Notes: generated from the sequence alone by a model not told the origin. A DNA stretch of 64,000 bases from Sedimenticola sp. (GCA_027083925.1 JALWMK010000122.1:1-64000); one strand, 5' to 3'. Numbered from the stretch's first letter, positions 47,029 to 57,378 are shown. Numbers and translations are program-made.

Positions 47029-47048
47029 CCTGAACCCGCGGATTCAGG
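47029..47048. repeat. Short palindromic repeat, copy D (CCTGAACC-CGCG-GATTCAGG)
   Basis: Five-copy family; on one side of the DJ-1 gene. Confidence 0.7.
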
Positions 47049-47086
47049 TTAACTGTTAATGAAAAACCCCTGACCGTAGGGCACAA

Positions 47087-47656
47087 CTATCGAGTGGCCG
47101 GGCGCATCAGCGAAGACTCCACGGTATTACGCTGCGCTGACCCCACTAGTTTCTCGATCAGTTCAAGCGCAAAATCCATGGCCGTACCAGGCCCACGAGA
47201 GGTAATGACCTTGCCATCGACAACCACTGCCCGGTCATCAACATAACGGGTGTCTTCCAGTTGCATGGCATCGATGACGCCTGGATAGGAGGTTGCCTGT
47301 TTTCCCCGCAGCAAGCCGGCACTGGCCAGCACTTTGGGCGCGGCACAGATGGCGGCTGTATATTTTCCCTGCTCCGCCATCCGCTTCAACATACGCTGGA
47401 TGCGCACATCCTCATCCAGATAATCGGCACCTGGCAACCCCCCGGGCAGCACCATCATGTCGAAATCATCACCCAGTACTTTGTCCAGACTGGTATCAGG
47501 AACAAGTACCACTCCGCGGCTACAGGTAACAGCGCCATCCGCCAGGCCTGCGGTAATCACCTCGATGCCAGCCCGCCGCAACAAATCAATGATGCTGACA
47601 GCCTCCAGCTCTTCACAGCCCTGCGCCAGGGGAACCAATACTCGCGCCATATTCAT
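47087..47656 (-). CDS. DJ-1/PfpI (YajL/ThiJ) family protein
   Basis: ARVLVPLAQGCEELEAVSIIDLLRRAGIEVITAGL; nucleophile region TAAICAAPKVLA. Confidence 0.93.
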   Translation of the reverse strand: MNMARVLVPLAQGCEELEAVSIIDLLRRAGIEVITAGLADGAVTCSRGVVLVPDTSLDKVLGDDFDMMVLPGGLPGADYLDEDVRIQRMLKRMAEQGKYTAAICAAPKVLASAGLLRGKQATSYPGVIDAMQLEDTRYVDDRAVVVDGKVITSRGPGTAMDFALELIEKLVGSAQRNTVESSLMRPATR

Positions 47657-47671
47657 GCCCTCGGTTTCAAT

Positions 47672-47691
47672 CCTGAACCCACGGATTCAGG
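47672..47691. repeat. Short palindromic repeat, copy E (CCTGAACC-CACG-GATTCAGG)
   Basis: Five-copy family; on the other side of the DJ-1 gene. Confidence 0.7.
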
Positions 47692-47756
47692 TCAATATAA
47701 CCCCGATTGCTGCGGAAAAACCGGAAGCATTCTATCTTTTGCCGGATTCCGCAGGC

Positions 47757-49043
47757 TTATTTTTGGCTGAGAATGGAGATCCCCTTGAGAAGGTTTAGCG
47801 CCTCATTCAACTCGTAGTCTTCTTCCAGGAGTTTTTTCTCGCCGTTACCATTGTTCTTGTTGGGCTTTTTCTTGTCAGGATTCGCCAGATGGTCAGCCAG
47901 ATCGGCTTCTTTGAGCTGCAACAGGCTCTTTTTCAGCTCCTTGAGCTTCACTTTGCTCAGTTCGATATCCGGCTCAATCCCTTCCGCCTGAATGGAGCGC
48001 CCATTGGGAGTGTAATACCTGGCCGTAGTGAGCTTGATGGCAATTTTGCTACTGATGGGAACAATGGTCTGCACCGAACCCTTGCCAAAGGTGGTGCGCC
48101 CCATGATGACCGCCCGCCTGTGATCCTGCAGCGCGCCCGCCACGATTTCCGAGGCCGAAGCCGAACCCTCGTTTACCAGCACCACCAGAGGCGCTCCATT
48201 CAGGACATCGCCGGGACGGGCGCTGAGCTTCAATGCAGAACTTTCGCCCCGCCCCTTGGTAAAGACGATCAATCCCTTCTCCAGGAACGCATCACTGACC
48301 GCAACGGCGCCCTGTAATACACCGCCAGGATTATTGCGCAAATCCAGCACCAGCCCCTTTAGTGGCGCGCCCGATTTCTTTTGCAGCTTGCGTATGGCCT
48401 GCAGCATGTCATCTGCAGTGGGCGCCTGAAACTGTGCCAGGCGCACATAGCCAAACCCAGGCTCCAGCTCCCGCGATTTCACGCTTGCCTGCTTGATCAC
48501 AGCCCGGATAATTTCAAATTCCAGGGGCTTGGGTTCGCCGCCACGCTGCACTGTAAGCTTGATTCCGGTTCCCGGCTTGCCACGCATGATTTTTACTGCG
48601 TTGCTCAAACTCATGCCTTTCGCGGGCTTGCCATCCAGGCGGATAATCAGGTCTCCTGCCTGGATACCCGCCTTCTGCGCCGGGGTGTCGTCAATGGGGG
48701 ATATGACTTTAATGAAGCCATCCTCTACACCGACTTCGATGCCCAGACCACCGAACTCCCCGCTGGTTCCTTCCTGCAGCGCCTTGAAATGCTCTTCGTC
48801 CAGATAGGCGGAATGGGGATCCAGTCCTTCCAGCATGCCACGAATGGCATGATCCAGAAGTTCCCGGTCGGTAACCGGCTCTACATAATCCTGTTGCACC
48901 CGGCCGAACACCTCGGCAAAAATCCGCAGTTCCTTCAGCGGCAGCCTTTTTTCTTCCGCCGCTGTTTCCTTGGCAAGGGATGCCGAAAACGGCGCTAAAA
49001 CCACGCAGCCCCATAAAATGCTTCTGATTACCCACTTGCTCAT
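47757..49043 (-). CDS. ctpA: S41 family C-terminal processing peptidase
   Basis: PDZ domain (GLGIEVGVEDGFIKVISPIDDTPAQKAGIQAGDLIIRLDG), catalytic VNEGSASASEIVAGALQDHRRAVIMGRTTFGKGSVQ; signal peptide from M at 49043. Confidence 0.95.
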   Translation of the reverse strand: MSKWVIRSILWGCVVLAPFSASLAKETAAEEKRLPLKELRIFAEVFGRVQQDYVEPVTDRELLDHAIRGMLEGLDPHSAYLDEEHFKALQEGTSGEFGGLGIEVGVEDGFIKVISPIDDTPAQKAGIQAGDLIIRLDGKPAKGMSLSNAVKIMRGKPGTGIKLTVQRGGEPKPLEFEIIRAVIKQASVKSRELEPGFGYVRLAQFQAPTADDMLQAIRKLQKKSGAPLKGLVLDLRNNPGGVLQGAVAVSDAFLEKGLIVFTKGRGESSALKLSARPGDVLNGAPLVVLVNEGSASASEIVAGALQDHRRAVIMGRTTFGKGSVQTIVPISSKIAIKLTTARYYTPNGRSIQAEGIEPDIELSKVKLKELKKSLLQLKEADLADHLANPDKKKPNKNNGNGEKKLLEEDYELNEALNLLKGISILSQK

Positions 49044-49079
49044 TTCAACGTCTCTGTATATGACCATAAAATCTTGCTA

Positions 49080-50246
49080 TCACCTGTTACGGGGCTTCCT
49101 GCACCAACGCATGGGATTTAGCGCTTTGCCCTGCTGGCGGATGCCAAAATAGATCCCGCTGTCTTTGCGCCCTTCATTGCCACTGGCCTGGGCAATAATT
49201 TCACCTGCCTCTACCCATTCACCGGTTTCCTTGAACAAACTTTGGTTGTGGCCATACAAGGTCATAAAGCCGTCACCGTGTTCAACGATAGCCAGCAGGC
49301 CATAGCCTCGCAGCCAGTCTGCCCATGCGACTCTTCCCGCATGCACGGCCCGCACATCCTCACCGGCTCTGGCACTGATTATAACCCCGTCCCAGCGCAA
49401 GTTACCGATTTTCTGGGCGCCAAAGGTTTTCAGCAGTTTCCCCGGCAATGGCCAGATGAGCTTGCCCTTGTTCTGCCGAAAGGATTTCTGCTCTGGCAGA
49501 TTCAGCATCTGGAAGGCGTCTTGCAAATGCTTTAGCAATTCCGCCAGCCGGCGCTCATCTTCCTGCCAGCGCTTCAGCTTTTCACCCTGCTGCGCCAGCC
49601 GGGAATCAACCTGCTGCAGCAGCCGCCTGCGTTGCTGCTGCCGCTGTTGCAGGCTTTTCTTTTTCTCCTGTTGCCGGTCGCGCAATCGCTCCAGTGAAGC
49701 TTGCTGGCGCTTGATCTGTACTGTCAGGCTGCGTTTTTCTTTCAAATCCCGATCAAAGACCTGCAGCTGCCGGGCGCGTTCCCTGCTGATGTAGTCGTGA
49801 TAGGCCAACAGACGGCTGAGTGCGGCGGGATCCTGTTGATTGAGGAATAGCTTGAGCCGCTCCTGGCGTCCCGCCATGTACGCAGAACGCAGCAACAGCG
49901 CCAGTTTGCCGCGGGTCTTCCCGAGGCGCTGCCGCAGGTTCTGTTGCAGACGTTGAAGTAGTTGCAGCTCTTGTTGCAACTGCTCCCGCCGCGCTTCCAG
50001 CTGGCGCTGCTGCGCGATCAGGGAGCCTATTTCCCGCTCTGTGTCCGCCAGTTCGGCCGCCAGAGCGTCCTTCTCCTGGCGGGTTTTCCTGATGGTTTCC
50101 CGCAAGCGAGAAATACGTTGTTGCAGTTGTTCCCTTTGCTGCTGGGCACGCTGCTGTTGTTCTTGCTTGTCCGCCGCTGTTGCAGAAGCGTCCGCCCCCA
50201 CAAGCAGCAGCACGCCACAGACAGGGAAAAGCAATCTGGACACCAT
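49080..50246 (-). CDS. envC: Murein hydrolase activator EnvC (LytM/M23 family)
   Basis: Signal peptide, long coiled coil, degenerate M23 domain; between gpmI and ctpA. Confidence 0.93.
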   Translation of the reverse strand: MVSRLLFPVCGVLLLVGADASATAADKQEQQQRAQQQREQLQQRISRLRETIRKTRQEKDALAAELADTEREIGSLIAQQRQLEARREQLQQELQLLQRLQQNLRQRLGKTRGKLALLLRSAYMAGRQERLKLFLNQQDPAALSRLLAYHDYISRERARQLQVFDRDLKEKRSLTVQIKRQQASLERLRDRQQEKKKSLQQRQQQRRRLLQQVDSRLAQQGEKLKRWQEDERRLAELLKHLQDAFQMLNLPEQKSFRQNKGKLIWPLPGKLLKTFGAQKIGNLRWDGVIISARAGEDVRAVHAGRVAWADWLRGYGLLAIVEHGDGFMTLYGHNQSLFKETGEWVEAGEIIAQASGNEGRKDSGIYFGIRQQGKALNPMRWCRKPRNR

Positions 50247-51820
50247 CAGGCAGTTTCAGGTTCCTGTTCCTGATCTTCGTACTCGATAAGCGAATGGCCG
50301 GTCATTTCCACAGGCTGCGGCAGCCCCATGATTTTCAGTAATGTGGGCGCCACATCACAAAGGGAGCCACCTTCGGAAAAATGGGCAGCGCGATCTCCTA
50401 CATAAATCAACGGCACCGGGTTGGTGGTATGGGCGGTATAAGGCTGGCCGGTTTCTTCGTCCAGCATTTTCTCGCAGTTGCCATGATCTGCGGTAATCAA
50501 CATGGCGCCGCCAACCTTGTGAATTGCCCGCATCACCCGTCCCAAGCATTCATCCAGGGTCTCCACCGCCTGCACGGAGGCCTCGAACTTGCCCGTATGA
50601 CCAACCATATCGCCATTGGCATAGTTGACGATGATCGCATCATACTTGCCTTCTTCTATCGCCTGCACCAGATGGTCGGTCACTTCCGGCGCACTCATTT
50701 CCGGCTTGAGGTCGTAGGTCGCCACATTCGGTGAGGGCACGAGAATGCGGTCCTCTCCCTCGAAAGGCTGCTCCTGACCGCCGTTGAAGAAGAAGGTCAC
50801 ATGGGCGTATTTCTCTGTTTCGGCCAGCCGCAACTGGCGCAGACCCAGCCTGGAGATATATTCTCCAAACACGTTTTCCAGGCGCTCTGCGGGAAACGCC
50901 ACCGGGATATCCCATTCCTTGTTATATTCCGTGAGGCTGACAAAAATACCAAGGTCAGGCGCCGCTTCCCGGTGAAAGGCATCAAAGTCCTTTTCGATAA
51001 ACGGGCGGGTAATCTGCCGTGCACGATCAGAGCGGTAGTTCATGTTGATCACCACATCGCCATCACGCACACCTACCCTTTCTCCGCTGGCGGGAACGAT
51101 GACTGTGGCCTCGACGAATTCATCGGTTTCCCCCCGTGCATAGGCCATTTCCAGACCTTCTGTGGCGCTGGCGGCCACATATTCCGCCTTGCCCTCGGTA
51201 ATCAGGTCATAGGCTTTCTGGATACGCTCCCAGTGATGATCCCTGTCCATGGCGAAATAACGCCCGATGATGCTGGCAATACGACCCGTTCCGGTTTCTG
51301 CAAGCACCTCGTCCATGGCCTGCAGGGAAGCCATGGCGCTTTTTGGCGGCATGTCTCTTCCATCGAGAAATGCATGTACGAAGATCTTTTTTGCACCACG
51401 CTCCGCCGCCAGCTTGACCATGGCATGAATATGTTCTTCGTGGGAATGCACCCCTCCCGGAGAGAGCAGCCCCAGAAGATGCACCGCCGATTCATTGTCC
51501 ACGGCGATATCCACCGCCCCTGTCAGGGTGGCATTGCTGAAAAAAGAACCTGTACGCACGGAGCGGCTGACGCGGGTAAACTCCTGGTAAACCACTCGCC
51601 CACTCCCCAGATTCAGATGCCCGACCTCGGAGTTGCCCATCTGGCCGCTGGGCAATCCCACAGATGACCCCGCGGTTTCCAGTGCGGTATGCGCCCCTTC
51701 GTTCCAGAGCCGATCCCATACCGGCGTGCTGGCGGCGGCAATGGCGTTGTTTTCCTTTTCTTCGCGCAATCCCCAGCCATCGAGGATGATCAGCACAACA
51801 GGGCGGGGCGTGTCATTCAT
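50246..51820 (-). CDS. gpmI: 2,3-bisphosphoglycerate-independent phosphoglycerate mutase
   Basis: [40 protein letters not shown]; start M at 51820 (ORF track extends to 51934). Confidence 0.97.
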   Translation of the reverse strand: MNDTPRPVVLIILDGWGLREEKENNAIAAASTPVWDRLWNEGAHTALETAGSSVGLPSGQMGNSEVGHLNLGSGRVVYQEFTRVSRSVRTGSFFSNATLTGAVDIAVDNESAVHLLGLLSPGGVHSHEEHIHAMVKLAAERGAKKIFVHAFLDGRDMPPKSAMASLQAMDEVLAETGTGRIASIIGRYFAMDRDHHWERIQKAYDLITEGKAEYVAASATEGLEMAYARGETDEFVEATVIVPASGERVGVRDGDVVINMNYRSDRARQITRPFIEKDFDAFHREAAPDLGIFVSLTEYNKEWDIPVAFPAERLENVFGEYISRLGLRQLRLAETEKYAHVTFFFNGGQEQPFEGEDRILVPSPNVATYDLKPEMSAPEVTDHLVQAIEEGKYDAIIVNYANGDMVGHTGKFEASVQAVETLDECLGRVMRAIHKVGGAMLITADHGNCEKMLDEETGQPYTAHTTNPVPLIYVGDRAAHFSEGGSLCDVAPTLLKIMGLPQPVEMTGHSLIEYEDQEQEPETA

Positions 51821-52065
51821 TTCAAAAAGCTCACTGTACAGATGAATATGCCGGTGTAATTTTATCAGACTTCCGCCCGTCGCCTTGGCTGCAAATTCAT
51901 GACTTGATCCAGATTTCCAAAAAAGCCTTGCCATTCAGTTTCCCCGGCGGCTTTCGGCTTTGGAGTCGAACCGGGTACTCGAGGCAAAAAAAAGAATTTG
52001 CTTGCAGTTTCCATAGTAAAACAGTGTATTATTGTATTAGCGTGTAATAAATAACGCATACGTCA

Positions 52066-52440
52066 ATGGCATTGGAGAGGCTTGTGAAGACTTTTTCTTC
52101 CTCCCGAAAAAACAGAATTCAGGAATTTGGCGACAACATGGCGTTGATGCAGGATGATGGCGATATTGAACGCGCCTCCCGGTCACTGAAAGCCATGTCC
52201 CATCCTTTACGGCTCAAGATACTTTGTACCTTGGGCGAAGATGAGGTCAGTGTGCATGACATTGTCGCCAAGGTTGGGTCATCACAAAGCAATATTTCCC
52301 AGCATCTGGCCATTCTGCGCGACAAAGGCATACTGGATGCCCGCAAGGATGCCAACCGGGTTTTCTACCGGGTCAGCGACGCTCGCACCCTCCAACTCAT
52401 CGATATGATGCGCCAGGTATTCTGTACCCACGCCCGTTAA
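52066..52440 (+). CDS. ArsR-family regulator, SqrR/BigR/YgaV-like
   Basis: Winged HTH (LKAMSHPLRLKILCTLGEDEVSVHDIVAKVGSSQSNISQHLAILRDKGIL); only two Cys, C54 and C120, 66 residues apart; rhodanese gene downstream. Confidence 0.85.
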   Translation: MALERLVKTFSSSRKNRIQEFGDNMALMQDDGDIERASRSLKAMSHPLRLKILCTLGEDEVSVHDIVAKVGSSQSNISQHLAILRDKGILDARKDANRVFYRVSDARTLQLIDMMRQVFCTHAR

Positions 52441-52470
52441 CGGGCTGTACGCCGCGGCAGAACATACGGG

Positions 52471-52501
52471 CATTTTCAATGGCCATAAGTCATTGAAAAT
52501 G
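52471..52501. repeat. 11-bp perfect inverted repeat (CATTTTCAATG-N9-CATTGAAAATG)
   Basis: Perfect stem 31 bp after the ArsR-like stop; no clear T-tract. Confidence 0.55.
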
Positions 52502-52711
52502 GAGAAAAGACAAAATCACACTTTAATGTCTTTCCGGGTTGAAAAAAGCCATGGAAAACCTTTTCCAACATCCTGTTAAGAAGCGCTAACCCAGCCTGGG
52601 CACCAGCATCGCGTACCTGTAGAAAGCGTGCGCACAGGGTTCATGACTTGATCAGAGGCTCCCCAAGTACGCTATAATCACGCTCTTTTCTCCGCGAGAC
52701 TCTAGATTCGG

Positions 52712-53134
52712 ATGGAACAACTGGCAGAATTCATCACCAATCATCTGCTCCTGGTTATTACTTTTCTTGCTCTGGCCGGGGCGCTGACCTGGAACATTTT
52801 CTTCGACCCCGTAAACAAGGCGGCAGTGGATGCGCTGCAAAGCACCATACTCATGAACCACGATGATGCCGTGGTCGTGGATGTGCGTTCAATCGCCGAT
52901 TTTAACAAGGGTCATATCACGAATGCGCTCAACATCCCATTGAACAGCCTGGCCAAGCAGCTGCAGCAGCTGGAGAAGCACAAGGACAAGCCGATCATCG
53001 TCGCCTGCCGTTCCGGCTCACGCTCCGGCATGGCCTGCAAGACGCTCATGAAGGCCGGTTTCAAGGATGTACACAACCTCCGTGGTGGCATGATGGCCTG
53101 GGAAAGCGCCGGGCTGCCGGTCAAACGCAACTAA
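52712..53134 (+). CDS. Membrane-anchored rhodanese-like protein
   Basis: N-terminal TM (LLLVITFLALAGALTWNIFF), rhodanese active-site loop CRSGSRS. Confidence 0.93.
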   Translation: MEQLAEFITNHLLLVITFLALAGALTWNIFFDPVNKAAVDALQSTILMNHDDAVVVDVRSIADFNKGHITNALNIPLNSLAKQLQQLEKHKDKPIIVACRSGSRSGMACKTLMKAGFKDVHNLRGGMMAWESAGLPVKRN

Positions 53135-53161
53135 CTTTCAGACAATTTCAGGAGCCACACC

Positions 53162-53617
53162 ATGACAGAAGAAGTTCAGCGCCAGTTCTCCATTCAGCGC
53201 ATCTACACCAAAGACATCTCCTTCGAGACCCCGAATTCCCCCGAGATCTTCATGCAGGAATGGAAGCCGGAAATCAACGTGAATCTGAACAATGCCGTCA
53301 AGGATCTTGGGGAGGGCAACCTCGAGGTGTCGCTGACGGTTACGGTTACGGCAAAAATCGAAGACCGTACTGCCTATCTCGCAGAAGCCACACAGTCAGG
53401 CATTTTCCTGGCCCGCAGCATCCCGGAGGAAGAAATGGGACCCATGCTTGGCGTCTATTGCCCCAATGTGCTCTTCCCCTATGTCAGGGAAGTGTTGTCC
53501 GACCTGATTAATCGCGGCAGCTTCCCGCAGTTCCTCCTTGCGCCAGTGAACTTTGAGGCGCTGTATGCCCAGCAGATACAACAGCAAAAACAGGAAACGG
53601 CGCCAGCAGAGCACTGA
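53162..53617 (+). CDS. secB: Protein-export chaperone SecB
   Basis: FSIQRIYTKDISFETPNSPEIFMQEWKPEINVNLN. Confidence 0.98.
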   Translation: MTEEVQRQFSIQRIYTKDISFETPNSPEIFMQEWKPEINVNLNNAVKDLGEGNLEVSLTVTVTAKIEDRTAYLAEATQSGIFLARSIPEEEMGPMLGVYCPNVLFPYVREVLSDLINRGSFPQFLLAPVNFEALYAQQIQQQKQETAPAEH

Positions 53618-53630
53618 AGCAGAACCGCCG

Positions 53631-54638
53631 ATGCCCATAACCAATGTGAGGATTTCCGTATTAGGCGCAGGCTCCTGGGGCACCGCCCTGGGAATACTGC
53701 TGGCCAGACACGGCCATCAGGTAAACCTCTGGGGGCATAGGGCAGACGAGATGGCGGCCCTCGAGCAGGATCGTGAAAACAAGCACTATTTACCCGGCGT
53801 TCCTTTTCCAAAAACCCTGTTTCCTACTGCCGATCTGGCTAAAAGCATCAGTGGTGCGGGCGAAATCCTCATCGTTGTCCCAAGCCATGCCTTCGCCAGC
53901 GTACTGCAACAGGTAAAGGCCCTGGCCCCTTCACTACGCTCTCTGAGCTGGGCAACCAAGGGACTGGAACCGGCACATCGGCGCCTGATGAGTGAAGTCG
54001 CCAGAGAAGCCTTCCCCGAAGCGGATATTGCGGTGGTATCTGGCCCGACCTTCGCCATGGAAGTCGCCAAAGGCATGCCCACCGCCGTCACCGTCGCCTC
54101 CAGCAGCCTGGAATACGCCAAAAGGCTTGCAGACTATCTGCACGGTGAAACATTCCGCGCCTATACCTCCGGCGACATCATCGGCGTACAGGTAGGCGGT
54201 GCCGCCAAGAATGTCATGGCCATCGCCGCCGGCATGTCTGATGGCCTGGGCTTCGGCGCCAACGCCAGAGCTGCATTGATCACCCGTGGATTGGCCGAAA
54301 TCACCCGCCTGGGCCTGGCCCTGGGGGGCAAGCATGACACCTTCATGGGGCTGGCAGGATTGGGCGACCTGGTGCTGACCTGCACCGACGACCAGTCCCG
54401 CAACCGGCGCATGGGGTTGGCCCTTGCCAGCGGTCATGGCATCGAGACAGCCAGAAGGCGCATTGGACAGGAAGTGGAGGGGTTGGCTGCTGCAAGGGAT
54501 TTCCGCATCAAGGCCAGAGACCTTGGCGTGGAAATGCCAATTACCGAGCATGTCTACCAGATTATATACAAGGAACTGGATCCGGCAGTTGCAGTAAAAA
54601 CCCTGCTGAGCCGCGAACAGAAGCCCGAGCCGGGTTGA
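53631..54638 (+). CDS. gpsA: NAD(P)H-dependent glycerol-3-phosphate dehydrogenase
   Basis: ISVLGAGSWGTALGILLARHGHQVNLWGH; SGPTFAMEVAKGMPTAVTVA; start ATG 53631 (ORF track 53553). Confidence 0.97.
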   Translation: MPITNVRISVLGAGSWGTALGILLARHGHQVNLWGHRADEMAALEQDRENKHYLPGVPFPKTLFPTADLAKSISGAGEILIVVPSHAFASVLQQVKALAPSLRSLSWATKGLEPAHRRLMSEVAREAFPEADIAVVSGPTFAMEVAKGMPTAVTVASSSLEYAKRLADYLHGETFRAYTSGDIIGVQVGGAAKNVMAIAAGMSDGLGFGANARAALITRGLAEITRLGLALGGKHDTFMGLAGLGDLVLTCTDDQSRNRRMGLALASGHGIETARRRIGQEVEGLAAARDFRIKARDLGVEMPITEHVYQIIYKELDPAVAVKTLLSREQKPEPG

Positions 54639-54646
54639 CCAGAGAG

Positions 54647-55111
54647 CTATCCCGCACCGGAAAAATCCCACTGCCGCCAGGCTTCATAGACAACCACCGC
54701 CGCCGCATTGGAGAGATTCAGGCTGCGCTGATCCGGCAGCATGGGCAGGCGCAGGCAGTGCGACGGCGGCAAGCTGTCAAGAATGCTTGCCGGCAGGCCC
54801 CGCGTTTCCGGGCCAAACAGCAACACATCCCCAGGCTGGTAGGCAACGCTCGCATGGGAAGCATTGCCCCGGGTGCTGAACGCCATCACCTGCGGCTGAT
54901 CGAGGCTGGCGAGCATGGCCTCATAAGAGTCATGCAATGTCACCCCCACGAACTCATGATAATCCAGCCCCGCCCGCTTCAACCGGCTGTGATCAAGCGC
55001 GAAACCCAGCGGCTTTACCAAGTGCAGCCTGCAACCGGTATTCGCGCACAAACGGATAATATTTCCCGTGTTTGGCGGGATCTCTGGCTGATATAATACA
55101 AGATTAAACAC
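54647..55111 (-). CDS. trmL: tRNA (cytidine(34)-2'-O)-methyltransferase TrmL
   Basis: MFNLVLYQPEIPPNTGNIIRLCANTGCRLHLVKPLGF; SPOUT knot GPETRGLPASILDS...LNLSNAAAVVVYEAWRQ. Confidence 0.97.
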   Translation of the reverse strand: MFNLVLYQPEIPPNTGNIIRLCANTGCRLHLVKPLGFALDHSRLKRAGLDYHEFVGVTLHDSYEAMLASLDQPQVMAFSTRGNASHASVAYQPGDVLLFGPETRGLPASILDSLPPSHCLRLPMLPDQRSLNLSNAAAVVVYEAWRQWDFSGAG

Positions 55112-55133
55112 TATCTGCTCCTGGAGTCCGGCT

Positions 55134-56093
55134 ATGAGCGACCCCCGGCTTGCCGTGGATTTTTGTGGACTAAAATTTCACACACCGCTGGTGCTGCTTT
55201 CCGGCTGCGTGGGGTTTGGCGAAGAATACACCCGTGTGGAGGGATTCTCCAATCGTGACGCCGGCGCCGTGTGCCTGAAGGGCACCACCGGCACCGCTCG
55301 CCCCGGCAATGCGCCTCATCGGGTCTACGAAACCCCCGGCGGCATGCTCAATGCCATTGGCCTGCAGAACCCTGGTGTTGACCAGGTAGTTTCCTCCATC
55401 TTGCCCCAGCTGGATTTTGAGGAAACCCGCTTTATCGCCAATATTTCCGGTTCCACCCTGGAAGAATACGGGGAAGTCGCCCGCAAGTTCGATGATTCAC
55501 CCATTGACGCCATCGAAATCAATATTTCCTGCCCGAACGTAAAAGAAGGCGGCGTGGCTTTTGGCAACGATCCGGACATGTCCGCCCAGGTGGTGGAAGT
55601 CTGCCGCAAGGCTACTGACAAGCCTCTGATCACCAAATTATCCCCCAACCAGACCGATATTGCCTACAACGCTAAACGCTGTATCGAAGCGGGCACCGAC
55701 GGCCTGGCGGTGATCAATACCCTGATGGGCATGGCCATCGACATCGAAAGCCGTTCGCCAGTGATTGGCAACAATCAGGGAGGGCTGTCTGGCCCGGCAA
55801 TCAAGCCCATTGCGCTGCTCAAGGTACATCAGGTTTACCAGGTTGCAAGAGAACACAATATCCCCATTATCGGCCAGGGAGGAATCACCAGCGCTGAAGA
55901 TGCTCTGGAATTCCTCATCGCGGGCGCCAGCGTTGTAGGCATAGGCACGGCACTGTTCTATGATCCACTGATCTGCAGCAAGATCAACGCTGGCATTCTG
56001 GGCTATCTCGAATGCCAGCAGCTGGCGGAAGTTGGACAGATAACAGGCAGCCTGCGCCTGAATGAACCTTCTTCACCAAAGTGCGGCTGCTGA
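55134..56093 (+). CDS. pyrD: Dihydroorotate dehydrogenase, class 1B-like
   Basis: NISCPNVKEGGVAFG (Cys-type class 1B active-site loop), KLSPNQTDI, GQGGITSAEDALEFLIAGASVVGIGTALFYDP. Confidence 0.85.
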   Translation: MSDPRLAVDFCGLKFHTPLVLLSGCVGFGEEYTRVEGFSNRDAGAVCLKGTTGTARPGNAPHRVYETPGGMLNAIGLQNPGVDQVVSSILPQLDFEETRFIANISGSTLEEYGEVARKFDDSPIDAIEINISCPNVKEGGVAFGNDPDMSAQVVEVCRKATDKPLITKLSPNQTDIAYNAKRCIEAGTDGLAVINTLMGMAIDIESRSPVIGNNQGGLSGPAIKPIALLKVHQVYQVAREHNIPIIGQGGITSAEDALEFLIAGASVVGIGTALFYDPLICSKINAGILGYLECQQLAEVGQITGSLRLNEPSSPKCGC

Positions 56094-56106
56094 GGGGCAT
56101 CCCTGA

Positions 56107-57378
56107 ATGAGCACAGCCGAACCAATCGCTCCGCAGTCCGCAGAAGAGCTGAAGCGGTTTACGCCGCTTTCGGATCTGTCTTACGACAAACTGCTGGAAA
56201 TTGCCGAAAAGGCGCAATGGCTGAAAACAAAGAAACGCTCTCAGCTGATGGATCTGGGCGATAGGGAAGAAAGCAGCTTGTTCCTTCTGCGGGGGAATGT
56301 CCTCATGGAAGCAACAGACGGGCGCCAACGCATCATCAAGCATACCGATACGGCGGCCCGTTCACCCCTTTCGCGTCTGCGCCCCAGCAGATATCGCGTA
56401 TCTGCACTCACACCGGTGCAATACATCAAGATCAGCAATGCATTGCTGGACGAACTGGCGGATCTGGACGACTCTTCCGAAATGATTTCCACCCATTACC
56501 TGGTCGAGGAAAGCAGCGAGGGAAACGCGGATTTTTCCACCCAGGTGGTTGCCCGCATCTATGATGACCTGCGCAAACATGTCTTGCTGATGCTGTCCTG
56601 GCACCCCGTTTCCCTGGGCGTCAGCCGCCAGATTCTGGCACAGCCAAAAGATGTTTCCGCCATTGCCAGATGGGCCATGCTCGACCCGGTGCTCGCTCTC
56701 AAGCTCATGAAAGCCGCCCAGTTTCAACACCGGCCAGGCGGAACCGTGCCCAATGTCGCCTCGGCCGTATCACAGATGGGTTCGCAAAAGACCCGCAAAC
56801 TGGCTTTCATGAACCTATTCCGGGAGTCACGCGATCCCCGCACCCCGGTTCTCCAGGAAGCCTTCCGCAATACCTGGGAGCGCAGCGTCAGCGTTGCCGC
56901 CGTGGCCAAACGGCTGGCCGGGGAACTGGGCCAGAAAGACCCCGCCGAAGCCGAGCTGGCGGGGTTGCTGCACAATGCAGGAGAAACAGCCATCATCAGT
57001 TACGCCTACAGTTTTTACAGGGAGATCTCGGTGCAGGAGCTGCACAAATGTACGCTGATGTTTGGCAAGGAAACCGGCCGGATGCTGCTTTCGCACTGGA
57101 ACATTTCCCACTCCCTGGCGCAGAGTATCTGTGACGCGACGGAATGGCTGCACGACCACGGCAGCAAGAAACCCGATCTGTCGGACATCGTCATAGCCGC
57201 CCGCGCCTGTGTGCAGATCAGCCGCAAGGATGAGAGCAACCGACCACCGCCCTTGCCACAGATCCCCGCATTGAAAAGGCTCAGGCTGGACACGCCGAAC
57301 AGCATACTGGCGACGGAGTTGCGCGCTTTTGCCAGCGATTATCTGGAAGAGACAAAACAAAAGCTCGGTATTGAATAG
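56107..57378 (+). CDS. HDOD domain-containing protein
   Basis: N-terminal cNMP-binding-like region then HDOD core (AIARWAMLDPVLALKLMKAAQFQHRPGGTVPNVASAVSQMG; LLHNAGETAIISY). Confidence 0.85.
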   Translation: MSTAEPIAPQSAEELKRFTPLSDLSYDKLLEIAEKAQWLKTKKRSQLMDLGDREESSLFLLRGNVLMEATDGRQRIIKHTDTAARSPLSRLRPSRYRVSALTPVQYIKISNALLDELADLDDSSEMISTHYLVEESSEGNADFSTQVVARIYDDLRKHVLLMLSWHPVSLGVSRQILAQPKDVSAIARWAMLDPVLALKLMKAAQFQHRPGGTVPNVASAVSQMGSQKTRKLAFMNLFRESRDPRTPVLQEAFRNTWERSVSVAAVAKRLAGELGQKDPAEAELAGLLHNAGETAIISYAYSFYREISVQELHKCTLMFGKETGRMLLSHWNISHSLAQSICDATEWLHDHGSKKPDLSDIVIAARACVQISRKDESNRPPPLPQIPALKRLRLDTPNSILATELRAFASDYLEETKQKLGIE

